Shown in pieces: positions 23,792-31,587 of a stretch of 40,338 bases of DNA. The position numbers and the translations under genes are program-made. The stretch's first letter is position 1; each line of letters opens with the position of its first letter. The stretch is from Cryobacterium flavum (GTDB taxonomy: Bacteria; Actinomycetota; Actinomycetes; Actinomycetales; Microbacteriaceae): positions 1-40,338 of the forward strand of contig NZ_FNIB01000020.1 of assembly GCF_900103805.1 (NCBI RefSeq). Direction: 5' to 3'. Under the pieces are notes generated by a model. It was not told the DNA's origin and searched no databases. It was given only the letters and a program-made list of their open reading frames with translations.

Positions 23792-25600
23792 ATGACACCC
23801 GGCAACGACCCTGAACTGCTCGACGGGCGGTACCGGCTGGGCGAGCTGCTCGGCGTCGGCGGGTCGGCATCCGTATTCGCTGCGGAAGACATAACCGCCA
23901 CCGGCCAGGGCGATCAGACGTCCCTGGTCGCGGTGAAAATGCTGCACCCGCACCTGTGTCGTGACGCCGCGACTCGGGAGGCCTTTTTTCGGGAAGCGCG
24001 CGCCGCGAAACCGCTGAGGCACCCCAACGTTGCCGCCGTGCACGAGTTCGGACTGCACGAGGCGGGTGGCGTGACGATGGCGTGGATCGCCCTCGATCTT
24101 GTTGACGGGCCTACCATCTCCGACTGGGTCGAGGCCAACGGCCCCCTGCAACCCGCGTCGGCAGCGGCTGTGCTCGACGGGGTACTCGCCGCACTCGAAG
24201 CCGCGCACGCGCTGGGGATCGTGCACCGGGACGTCACTCCGCAGAACGTGATGCTCGACGGCGCTGGCAGAGCGCATCGGGACGAAGCGCTCACCAGCGC
24301 ACAGGTGCGGCTGGTCGATTTCGGGCTCGCCGCCGCGACCGGGTACGCCGCCCTCGGCAGCGACGTGCTGCTCACTGAGCACGAGCCTGCGGCGAGCGGC
24401 AGCGCCGGCCCCACTGAGGCGACGACTAGTGAATCGGCGCGGACCGGTGTGGTCGGCAACGTGAATTTCATGTCGCCCGAGCAGGCGCAGGGCAAACCCG
24501 TGCGCGCTGCCGGTGACCTGTACCAGTGCGGTGCACTGCTGTATTTCATGCTCACCGGGCAGCCGCCTTACCCACGAGACGTGGCCGCGCTCGTGCTCGA
24601 GGCGCACGTCTCAGCACCCCCACCGGTGCCCTCCGTGCTGGTACCCGCAGCGCGGGCGCTGGATCGCATCGTGACGCGAGCGATGACGAAAACACCGGCG
24701 CGGCGCTACCGCACCGCGGCCGAGTTTCGCACGGTCCTCGCCGATGCCATCAGCCGGGACACGAGTCGACTGTCAGCCACGGATGCGACCGCGATCGCTA
24801 TCGGACTAAACAGCCCGACGGCAGTGACCAAAATGCTGGCTCCGGGAGGGGCAGGCAATCTCGACTATCTCACTCCTCTGGAACCCGCCGCAGACCACGA
24901 GACGACGCAATCGGCGTTCGCCGGAAGTACTGGCGGTGTCGTCACCATGCTCAGCATCGCTGCCGTTATGGGGCTCGCGATCTGGGGAACCATCTCCGCA
25001 ACGGCCGGCCCCGGGATGTCCGAGCCGACATCCCCGGGATACGTGACCAGCCCGACAGCGACCGCCATACCACCGCACGCGCCGACTGCGACGCCGACCG
25101 TGCCTCCGACCGTTCCCCCGACCGCGACGCCGACCGTGCCGGAGCAGGTCATGATGCCGACGCTGTTCGGCACCCTCACCGACGCCGAGACCACCCTGCG
25201 CGCCGCCGGACTTACCCTGGGCACCATCACCCGCATCGAATCGGCCGAGGTCGCCGACCGGGTTCTCAGCCAGTACCCAACCGCCGGAGAGCCGCTCCCG
25301 GCCAACTCCGCCGTTAATGTCACCGTCGCAAGCGGCACGAACACGGTGCCGCAGGTGGGCGGGATAAGCGCCGCGGCGGCGATCGCGCTGCTGCAATCTG
25401 CGGGCTTCGCGGCCACGATGATCCCCGTGGACGGCCCAGTGACGGCGACCGTCACCGGTACGCAGCCCGGAGCCGGGGCGGTGCTTCGCGTCGGACTGAC
25501 CGTGACACTGCTCTTGCCCACGCCAGCTCCCTCGCCTGGCCCGGAGCCGACATCGACCGCCCCGCCCGCGGCGCTGCCCGGACGACAGGAGTCATTATGA
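23792..25600 (+). CDS. PASTA-domain Ser/Thr protein kinase with atypical catalytic loop
   Basis: This 602-residue membrane kinase has a cytoplasmic catalytic domain (about 12-320), a helix (about 381-403), a Thr/Pro-rich linker and two extracellular PASTA domains (about 450-515 and 518-580). Catalytic features are the glycine loop GVGGSASVF (21-29), Lys49 in VAVK, HRD at 145-147, Asn152, DFG at 176-178 and MSPE at 227-230. The catalytic loop reads HRDVTPQN, so the lysine normal in Ser/Thr kinases (HRDxKxxN) is Thr149; some bacterial kinases share this. The segment between DFG and SPE is unusually long (about 50 residues) and Ser/Thr rich. PASTA domains sense peptidoglycan fragments or lipid II. 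ATG at 23792 fits the start of homology. It overlaps the transglycosylase gene by ATGA. Confidence 0.88.
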   Translation: MTPGNDPELLDGRYRLGELLGVGGSASVFAAEDITATGQGDQTSLVAVKMLHPHLCRDAATREAFFREARAAKPLRHPNVAAVHEFGLHEAGGVTMAWIALDLVDGPTISDWVEANGPLQPASAAAVLDGVLAALEAAHALGIVHRDVTPQNVMLDGAGRAHRDEALTSAQVRLVDFGLAAATGYAALGSDVLLTEHEPAASGSAGPTEATTSESARTGVVGNVNFMSPEQAQGKPVRAAGDLYQCGALLYFMLTGQPPYPRDVAALVLEAHVSAPPPVPSVLVPAARALDRIVTRAMTKTPARRYRTAAEFRTVLADAISRDTSRLSATDATAIAIGLNSPTAVTKMLAPGGAGNLDYLTPLEPAADHETTQSAFAGSTGGVVTMLSIAAVMGLAIWGTISATAGPGMSEPTSPGYVTSPTATAIPPHAPTATPTVPPTVPPTATPTVPEQVMMPTLFGTLTDAETTLRAAGLTLGTITRIESAEVADRVLSQYPTAGEPLPANSAVNVTVASGTNTVPQVGGISAAAAIALLQSAGFAATMIPVDGPVTATVTGTQPGAGAVLRVGLTVTLLLPTPAPSPGPEPTSTAPPAALPGRQESL

Positions 25601-26508
25601 ACCCCAACACCAGACAGGCCCCCCTGGCCGCTGAACCCACCGGTTCCGTGGAGCCAGGCGACGGCCAGGCACGCTGTGCTGCTGTCACGCACGAGCGGCG
25701 CAAAAAACGCACAGTTCTCGCGCAGATCGGCATGTTCCTCAGTATTGGTGTGATCGCCGTGGCAGCTACCGCCGCGATGAACCTTGCAAGTCTGAAGCCT
25801 CCACCAATGCAGCTGCCTACGGCCATGGCAGAGGTCGCCCCGGTCCCGGGCAGCGCCACCGTGAGCGGGCAACCTGCACCGAATACGCAGAACACCCCGG
25901 ACGCGTCGTTGGGATCGGCGAGTGCAGCGGTGGCGCCCATCGTTGGTGTCGACCCGGCGTGGGCAGAGAAAGTCTCCGCCGCGACCGGTATTCCACGTCG
26001 GGCGCTGACCGCCTATGCCGCCGCTGACCTGACCGTCGATGCCGAACAACCCGGCTGCGGGATCGGCTGGAACACTCTCGCCGCGATCGGGGAGATCGAA
26101 TCAGGGCACGGTGGCCACGGCGGCGCTGTGCTCAGCGACACGGGATATCCAACACCCGCGATTCGAGGGATTGCGCTCGACGGCAGTGGGGTCGCCGCCA
26201 TCACCGACACCGACGGCGGTGCGTGGGACGGCGACACAGTGTGGGACCGAGCGGTCGGGCCGATGCAATTCATCCCGGAAACGTGGGCACGGTGGGGTGC
26301 CGACGGAAACGGTGACGGTGCCGCCGACCCGAACCAGATCGACGACGCGGCGCTGGCGACCGCCCGATACCTGTGCCACGGCGGCGACATGACCAGCACC
26401 GAGACATGGCGCGCCGGCGTATTCTCGTATAACCACGTCGATTCGTATGTGAACAACGTTGCCGTTGTGGCCAACCAATACGCGCAGCAATCAGCAGGCG
26501 CACAATGA
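25597..26508 (+). CDS. Membrane-anchored lytic transglycosylase (MltB-like)
   Basis: The 303-residue protein has a short cytoplasmic N-terminus with ERRKKR, a membrane helix (about 41-62), a Pro/Ala-rich linker and a catalytic domain (about 118-300) of the soluble/MltB transglycosylase type. Visible family motifs are NTLAAIGEIESGHG with the likely catalytic Glu168, the IRGIALDGSG strand, DTDGGAWDGDTVWDRAVGPMQFIP, GADGNGDGAADPNQIDDAALATARYLC and FSYNHVDSYV. The enzyme cleaves glycan strands of peptidoglycan to form anhydro ends. The start overlaps the kinase stop (ATGA), so kinase and wall hydrolase are made together: one senses wall, the other opens it, plausibly to let the surface assembly through. 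Confidence 0.88.
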   Translation: MNPNTRQAPLAAEPTGSVEPGDGQARCAAVTHERRKKRTVLAQIGMFLSIGVIAVAATAAMNLASLKPPPMQLPTAMAEVAPVPGSATVSGQPAPNTQNTPDASLGSASAAVAPIVGVDPAWAEKVSAATGIPRRALTAYAAADLTVDAEQPGCGIGWNTLAAIGEIESGHGGHGGAVLSDTGYPTPAIRGIALDGSGVAAITDTDGGAWDGDTVWDRAVGPMQFIPETWARWGADGNGDGAADPNQIDDAALATARYLCHGGDMTSTETWRAGVFSYNHVDSYVNNVAVVANQYAQQSAGAQ

Positions 26509-26554
26509 GCCTCCCCCAGCCTCTGTAATGATTACTAGCTGGCAGGCGAGGCTC
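26507..26554 (+). terminator. Structured region at the end of the twelve-gene cluster
   Basis: Nested inverted repeats follow the transglycosylase stop: GAGCCTC (26507-26513) with GAGGCTC (26548-26554), inside it CCAGC (26516-26520) with GCTGG (26538-26542), and at the tip GTAATGATTAC (26525-26535). No T tract follows. This is the likely transcript end. Confidence 0.55.
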
Positions 26555-26573
26555 GAAATGCCTTGGTTGAGCC

Positions 26574-26907
26574 GTGGTCTTCAACCGGCTCGGAGAAATT
26601 CACCACCGGCCCTTCGAACAACAACGCTACTGCGCCAGCGGGCCGAACTTCCTCGCCGCCGTAATCATCCTCTGGAACACGGTCTACCTCGACCACACCA
26701 TCACCAACCTCGGCAGCGCCGTGGACCCGGATCTGTTGAGGTTCCTCTCACCCCTGCTGGGAACACAGCAACCTCACCGGCGACGACATCTGGACATACG
26801 GCAGCCGGATATTAAATCCGGACTTCGCGTCATTTCGCTGGGGGAATGATCCCGTCGATCGAAAGTTTGACTACAGGCCTGTCCCCGAGAGGCGCGTCGA
26901 GATCGAT
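26574..26907 (+). pseudogene. Tn3-family transposase, C-terminal remnant with frameshift
   Basis: The frame from 26574 reads [22 protein letters not shown] followed by an [12 protein letters not shown] segment, the conserved C-terminal signature of Tn3-type transposases. Near 26757 the homology jumps one base to the frame [12 protein letters not shown] (from TGG at 26758), matching the WEHINLTGDY region of intact enzymes, and ends at a TAA at 26905-26907. Only about 110 of nearly 1000 residues remain, and the frame is broken. The end of this remnant overlaps the 3' end of the lipoprotein gene on the other strand. Confidence 0.8.
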
Positions 26908-27303
26908 GAGTAACGAGCCCTGAAACGCTAGGGCGGTGCACGCGTCCGGCGCTTCCGGCAAGGTGCCTTGGATGAGCGCTACAGCGACTTCCGAACCGGT
27001 TTGCTCAGTGATTGCGCGCGTTCCGTAGCAGGCAGGATTTCCTCCAACGAAGAACACACGAACCTGGGTGTCCGTGACGTTCGCTGAATCTGTCCATGGT
27101 AGAACTCTCTCCTCGACGAGATCATCGCGTGGAATTTCATCTTCAGGTGTTGGACTGCCACTGGTAGAGGGAGCTGGCACTGCAGTGGAACCGCCCTCTT
27201 CGACCCCGGGCGAGTCGTCAGAGGTGTTTGTTGAGCACGCAGATGCTCCCAACATGCACACAGCTAAAAACGTTCCCGCCACGAGTCGTGTCGATCCCGA
27301 CAA
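26830..27303 (-). CDS. Small lipoprotein of unknown function
   Basis: A 157-residue protein with a short N-terminal signal and lipobox-like end (LGASAC, Cys at residue 23), a Ser/Thr/Glu-rich linker (about 24-60) and a compact C-terminal domain (about 62-157). This contains two cysteines (NPACYGTR and PDACTALAF) and a [14 protein letters not shown] strand, a pattern seen in actinobacterial secreted proteins of unknown function. The start is TTG at 27303, with GGGGACAG just upstream. Its 3' end overlaps a transposase remnant, so its last residues may not be original. Confidence 0.65.
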   Translation of the reverse strand: MSGSTRLVAGTFLAVCMLGASACSTNTSDDSPGVEEGGSTAVPAPSTSGSPTPEDEIPRDDLVEERVLPWTDSANVTDTQVRVFFVGGNPACYGTRAITEQTGSEVAVALIQGTLPEAPDACTALAFQGSLLIDLDAPLGDRPVVKLSIDGIIPPAK

Positions 27304-27411
27304 ATCTGTCCCCTACAATCTGCATGGTCACGTACCGCCGGGTGGTGCAATTCACTGTCACCGTGCGGGTCAGCTGACTTGATTATGCAGCACTGAGCTC
27401 GGAAATGAGAA

Positions 27412-27650
27412 TTATCCCGTCAGAACGCTGGCATCGGTGGCGGTGAGAGCCGCGTTGAAAGCGTCCAGTTGGCGCATGGAATCCTCGGAAAGGTAGCGGC
27501 GGGCGGGGCCAGCCTCCCACTCGTCGTGCTGCTCGACGAGCACGACTCCTGCGAGGCGGAGCAGTGCTGCGGGGTTGGGGAACAAGCTGACGACGTCGGT
27601 GCGGCGCGATATCCGCGTTCGGGCTGGCGAGTAGTGCTTGATGGTATGTG
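27412..27650 (-). pseudogene. IS256-family transposase, C-terminal remnant
   Basis: The minus-strand frame reads [14 protein letters not shown] followed by [16 protein letters not shown] and [10 protein letters not shown], the conserved end of IS256-type (mutator) transposases. Only the last 70 or so codons are left; upstream (towards higher coordinates) the homology stops in a non-matching stretch. The catalytic DDE domain is gone. Confidence 0.78.
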
Positions 27651-27810
27651 ATCTCTCACCACATCGTTTACACCTCACTCAACACATTGCACACAAGATC
27701 TCTCACGACATCGCTGACAGGTAGCAAGGGTCGCGGGTTTTCCCGGCTGATGACGGACTTCTCGATAATGGGAGGTGCCAAAGTCATTAACGGCGACGAT
27801 TCGTCGCTAG

Positions 27811-27963
27811 ATCATCGAGTTCAACCCCGACCTTCCCGAGGGGTTGAGCATCTCGGAATTCTGCAAGCAAATGGGCATCAGTCGGCCCTTTTACTACAAG
27901 GTAAAGAAGTGCTATCTGCGGCCATCAACGATCTCTCGGATCTTCATCACGATGGCCGATGAA
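27811..27963 (+). pseudogene. Transposase N-terminal remnant (IS481/integrase-type helix-turn-helix)
   Basis: After an in-frame TAG (27808-27810) the frame reads IIEFNPDLPEGLSISEFC, then KQMGISRPFYYKVKK. This matches the N-terminal helix-turn-helix that begins actinobacterial IS481-like transposases (pattern EFxPxxPxxxSxxQFCxxxGISRxxFYxxR). It breaks off into unrelated codons and stops at 27961-27963. No downstream integrase core is present. Confidence 0.6.
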
Positions 27964-28086
27964 TAGCCTTTGCGACACGCAGAATAGGTGACTGGATAGT
28001 TGACAACTTTCGCTGTTTTGGATCATGCGATCGCATTGTCGCGTAATCGAACGTATAGGTGACACGTGTCGAGCATGGGTTGAGTG

Positions 28087-28110
28087 CCCGCTAGCCGAAC
28101 CCTGAACGGA
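28087..28110 (+). repeat. Dispersed palindromic repeat, copy 1 (variant)
   Basis: CCCGCTAGCCGAACCCTG then AACGGA. It differs from the consensus (CCCGCAAGCCGAACC, two to four variable bases, CGGGA) by one base in the left arm and the loss of one G in the right. It lies 27 bases beyond the 3' end of the MFS gene. Confidence 0.7.
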
Positions 28111-28135
28111 CCGCTTGCAGGTGTCATTGCTGCCA

Positions 28136-29377
28136 TCATGAACGGACTTCCGTCGTTCCATGGGGGATACTGCTCTTTTCACGCGCTGTTTGAGAGGGAA
28201 TCCGGACGGCCACGGCACTCAGGATGAGGCCAAGCACAGCGAACCCGGCGCCAGCGAAGCCGCCCCAACGCATCATCCCGGCAGCAACTGCGACACCTCC
28301 GAGTGCGGCACCTATGGCGTTGGCCAGATTGAACGCTCCGACGTTCACCGAAAGCGCCAATGACGGTGCGGCGGCGGCATGACGCATCACGAGGGATTGC
28401 AAGGGTGCAATCGTAGCGGTCGACAACAACCCCAACATCAAAACCAGGGCCACCATAGCGGTCGGCATTTCAGCCGCCAGCGGGAACACAAACAAGGTAA
28501 CGATGAGGGCAATAAAGACTCCAGCTAAAGTGCGACCGAGTGCCCGATCAGCCAGGCGTCCTGCTACGAGGTTGCCGACGACTCCGCCGATGCCATAGGC
28601 CATCAGCAGTACCGGTATGGTGCCTGCGGCGATGCCCGTCACGTCAGTCAGGAGCGGCACGAGGTAGGTAAACACGATGCCGACCCCTGCGAACCCGACT
28701 ACGGTCGTCGAAACGGCCAATAGCACCGGCCTTCGCAGTAGCGCTCGGATCTCATCGACGATTCCCGTCGTGGGCGCTGGGGTGCGGGGCATCGCCCACG
28801 CCAGCAGGAGCAAGCCAATGAGTGCGACGGCAGCGATCACAACAAACGGAAGCCGCCAATTCGTGCCTCCGCCCAGCAGCGCTCCCAACGGCACTCCCAG
28901 TACGGTGGCCAGGGTCAATCCGGAGGTCACGATTGCGACGGCCTGCCCGGACTTCGCTGGTCCCATCGCTGTGGTCGCGGTGATCAGACCGATTGCAAAC
29001 AGTGTTGCCTGGCTGCAGGCGGAAACGACGCGTGCGATCATGACCCAACCGAACGCGGGGGCGATTACAGTCAACGTAGTACCGGCGATGAATACCACGG
29101 CCAGACCCAGTGCCAGTCCTTTCCGCGGCAGCCGAGCGGTGAGCACGGTAATGATCGGTCCACCGATAGCTACCCCGAGCGCGTAGGCGGTGACCGTCTG
29201 GCCCGCGGTGGCGATATCGACAGACAGATCAAGGGCAAAAAGAGGCAGCATGCCTGCGACGAGATACTCTGCCGTACCAGTGCAAAACACCAACAGCACG
29301 AATCCAGCCAGCACCACTGCCGGGCGTGCAGCACGATCACGTGGGGAATTTCGAAGGACGAATTTTTCATTGTTCAC
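28136..29377 (-). CDS. MFS transporter (drug:H+ antiporter 1 type)
   Basis: A 413-residue permease with twelve predicted helices. The start FVLLVFCTGTAEYLVAGMLP and the motif-A-like loop ARLPRKGLALG after helix 2 match the DHA1 (AraJ/Cmr-like) efflux group; GRLADRALGRT repeats the motif in the second half. Probable role: proton-driven efflux of a drug or sugar-like compound. The start is taken as GTG at 29377 (VNNEKFVLRNS); an ATG 7 bases further in is in another frame. The MerR gene lies divergently 63 bp away and is the likely regulator. A 13-bp sequence, CTTTGCGACACGC, occurs beyond both ends of the pair. Confidence 0.85.
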   Translation of the reverse strand: MNNEKFVLRNSPRDRAARPAVVLAGFVLLVFCTGTAEYLVAGMLPLFALDLSVDIATAGQTVTAYALGVAIGGPIITVLTARLPRKGLALGLAVVFIAGTTLTVIAPAFGWVMIARVVSACSQATLFAIGLITATTAMGPAKSGQAVAIVTSGLTLATVLGVPLGALLGGGTNWRLPFVVIAAVALIGLLLLAWAMPRTPAPTTGIVDEIRALLRRPVLLAVSTTVVGFAGVGIVFTYLVPLLTDVTGIAAGTIPVLLMAYGIGGVVGNLVAGRLADRALGRTLAGVFIALIVTLFVFPLAAEMPTAMVALVLMLGLLSTATIAPLQSLVMRHAAAAPSLALSVNVGAFNLANAIGAALGGVAVAAGMMRWGGFAGAGFAVLGLILSAVAVRIPSQTAREKSSIPHGTTEVRS

Positions 29378-29392
29378 TCTGATAGCATCAAC

Positions 29393-29408
29393 TCTCACAT
29401 CAATGAGA
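29393..29408. promoter_or_regulatory. Inverted repeat between the MFS and MerR genes
   Basis: TCTCA and TGAGA (29393-29397 and 29404-29408) form a short dyad in the 63-bp divergent space. MerR proteins bind dyads placed within the promoter spacer. The arms are short, so the call is tentative. Confidence 0.4.
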
Positions 29409-29440
29409 AGGCAAGCTCGCCGAGAGGAGTCGTTGGTCAC

Positions 29441-29803
29441 GTGCGAATTTCTGAAGTTGTCGAACACTCTGGAGTGCCTGCCAGGCTGCTTCGATACTAC
29501 GAAGAACAGGGCCTCCTCAACCCCCTGCGCAACCCATCGGGATACCGCGACTACACCGATCAAGATATCGAACTCGTTCGCCGCATCCGCCACTTTCTTG
29601 ATGCCGGGCTCAGCACCGTTACCATCCGAACGGTGCTGCCCTGCCTGACAGACCAAGCAGGACGCCTGGCTCCAATCTGCACCGACCTCATTGAGGACCT
29701 CAAACGCGAACAAATTCGCATTGAAGCCTCCATCGACGCCCTCAAGCAATCCCGTGATGCCATCGAAGAAGTCATCGCCGCCGGCGTGTCTCTGCCCGGA
29801 TGA
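29441..29803 (+). CDS. MerR-family transcriptional regulator
   Basis: The 120-residue protein begins with the MerR winged helix: MRISEVVEHSGVPARLLRYYEEQGLL (1-26), PSGYRDYTDQDIELVRRIRHFLDAGLS (33-59), followed by a dimerisation coiled coil (about 80-112). The effector segment is very short, as in small MerR proteins that respond to organic compounds. GTG at 29441 is the start because the family begins exactly with (M)RIxE. It is divergent from an MFS efflux gene, the classic regulator-pump arrangement. Two cysteines (PCLTD and ICTDL) are present but do not form a known metal site. Confidence 0.88.
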   Translation: MRISEVVEHSGVPARLLRYYEEQGLLNPLRNPSGYRDYTDQDIELVRRIRHFLDAGLSTVTIRTVLPCLTDQAGRLAPICTDLIEDLKREQIRIEASIDALKQSRDAIEEVIAAGVSLPG

Positions 29804-30196
29804 TGAGCTTTGCGACACGCTCGCTAGCGAAAAGTCGTGCGCCCGAGGACATGTCCGCGATATCTCCCTTTTGAGACGACGCAGAATTACCCTAGTTTTT
29901 GTTATGGTTTTTGGTTCAATGCATGCCCGATCAGGGCCCAGCTTAAAGGAGGAGACGGATCACTATTTCGCGGTGAGTGCGCCCGGTATATAGGTGGGAG
30001 ATGCGCGCCGGCGATGAGATTCTCGGAACCAACGTTTGATTTGAGGCGTGGCCTCGACTATGCGGAAGGGATGCTGCCAGCTCCTCTGGTCGACGAATTT
30101 CACGAGGTCCTGCCTCGAATGACGCCCCGAAGGCGAACGACAAACGCGACAGATCTAGGGCTGATCCACGCAACGGCCCAACGCTCTGAGGCCGTG
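29804..30196. other. Gap between convergent MerR and MFS genes
   Basis: About 390 bases. No gene is supported: open frames on both strands have the composition of chance frames. A purine-rich AAAGGAGGAGA at 29945 looks like a ribosome site, but the codons after it soon end. The 13-bp sequence shared with 27968 stands at its left edge (29808). Confidence 0.45.
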
Positions 30197-31516
30197 TCAG
30201 AAGGGACCCCTATCGGGAGACTTTTGCGGAGTCCTGAGGACTCCTGCGGAGGACGTGCGCCGAACGATTGTCAGTGCGATGAGCGCCGCAGCCTCGCACA
30301 GCGATCCGGCAACGATCCAAACGACGGTGTAGGAACCAGTTGTGTCTCGTGCAACGCCTCCGAGGAACGCCATCAGGCCGGCCCCCACTTGGTGAGAGGC
30401 ATTGATCCAGCCGAAGACGATTGCGCTGTCCTCGCCGTAAAACTCGCGGCACAGCGCAATTGTTGGCGGGACCGTGGCGACGTCAAGGATTCCGAAGAGA
30501 ATGACAAAGGCGATCATCTGCGGCTGAACGGTTGACGTCATCAGGATTGGCAGCAGCAGGAGTGACACACCGCGCAGTGCAAAAAATATGCACAGCAGAC
30601 GTCGAGGGTCCACTCGGTCGGTGAGCCAGCCCGAGGAGATCGTTCCAACAACATTGAAGATCCCGATCATTGCCAGCATGGACGCGGCTACGGTCATGGG
30701 CATTCCATGGTCGTGCGCGGCAGGGGCGAAGTGGCTCCACATGATGCCATTCGTCGTCGCTCCACAGATAGCGAACGTCAACGCGAGCAACCAGAACGGC
30801 ATGGTTCTGACGGATGTTCCCAGAACACGCACTGTGCGGCGAGCGACCCCGCGGACCGGGCTGGGTTTCGGAGCAAACTCCCGAGCGCCAAAAGCCGTGA
30901 TTCCCACATCGGCAGGATGATCACGCAGCAGCAGCCACACGAACGGCACCACGATGAGTGCAGTCAGCGCGATCGTCATGATGGCTGGCCGCCACTGATA
31001 GTGGTCAATTATCGACGACAGGACAGGCAGAAAAACGAACTGACCAAAGACACTCGCCGCAGTCAACAGGCCCGTCACGAGTCCACGGCGCTTGACGAAC
31101 CACCGATTTGCTACGGTCGCGGCAAACACCATGGTGACGGAACCGCAGCCCAGGCCTACCAGGAAACCCCAAAACAGAACGAGCTGCCAAGACGACGTCA
31201 TGATCGTGGTGAGAGACGAGCCCGCGGCGATGATCAGAAGGGCACCGGCAATCACGCGCCGGATTCCCACCTTGTCCATGAGCGCCGCGGCAAACGGAGC
31301 GGCCAACCCATAGAGCACCATATTGACCGACACGGCTATCCCAATCGTGCCGCGCGACCAGTCGAATTCCGTATGCAGCGGGTCAACAAGTAAGCCCGAC
31401 ATAGTCGTGAAAGTTCCGGCGGCGATGATAGCCAAGCAAGAAACGCCCGCTACCCACCAGGCACGATGCACCCTGGGTCCCCGAGCATCGGACGTAGTTT
31501 CCGCGATTTCTGTCAC
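30197..31516 (-). CDS. MFS transporter (OFA/monocarboxylate-like)
   Basis: A 439-residue twelve-helix permease. Features are HRAWWVAGVSCLAIIAAGTF in helix 1, the FDWSRGTIGIAVSV segment entering helix 2, motif-A-like ALMDKVGIRRVI, and FGWINASHQVGAGLMAFLGGVARD in the second half. These resemble the oxalate/formate and monocarboxylate porter group, so an organic acid is a likely substrate. GTG at 31516 (VTEIAETTS) is preferred; a TTG at 31534 would add six residues. It is divergent from a GlxA-type regulator with 71 bp between, which suggests control by that regulator. Confidence 0.84.
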   Translation of the reverse strand: MTEIAETTSDARGPRVHRAWWVAGVSCLAIIAAGTFTTMSGLLVDPLHTEFDWSRGTIGIAVSVNMVLYGLAAPFAAALMDKVGIRRVIAGALLIIAAGSSLTTIMTSSWQLVLFWGFLVGLGCGSVTMVFAATVANRWFVKRRGLVTGLLTAASVFGQFVFLPVLSSIIDHYQWRPAIMTIALTALIVVPFVWLLLRDHPADVGITAFGAREFAPKPSPVRGVARRTVRVLGTSVRTMPFWLLALTFAICGATTNGIMWSHFAPAAHDHGMPMTVAASMLAMIGIFNVVGTISSGWLTDRVDPRRLLCIFFALRGVSLLLLPILMTSTVQPQMIAFVILFGILDVATVPPTIALCREFYGEDSAIVFGWINASHQVGAGLMAFLGGVARDTTGSYTVVWIVAGSLCEAAALIALTIVRRTSSAGVLRTPQKSPDRGPF

Positions 31517-31553
31517 ATAAGCCAGCCTGCGCAATCAAACCAGTCTCCACGAG

Positions 31554-31567
31554 TGGCTCTAAAGCCA
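31554..31567. promoter_or_regulatory. Inverted repeat between MFS and GlxA-like genes
   Basis: TGGCT (31554-31558) and AGCCA (31563-31567) with CTAA between them form a 14-bp dyad in the short divergent region. AraC-family proteins usually bind direct repeats, so the dyad may serve another factor or be chance. Confidence 0.35.
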
Positions 31568-31587
31568 ACATGCGTAAGATTCAAGCC

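Larger units (their letters stand above)
27304..28135. other. Mobile-element debris between lipoprotein and MFS genes
   Basis: Apart from the two transposase remnants listed separately (27412-27650 and 27811-27963) and one dispersed repeat at 28087, this 830-bp stretch has no gene I can support. GC content is visibly lower than in region 3, in keeping with foreign or decaying DNA. Confidence 0.6.

Noticed and set aside
29837..30535. Plus-strand frame of 232 codons between MerR and the second MFS gene.
   Set aside because: Its second half is antisense to the MFS gene and its first half has chance-like composition.
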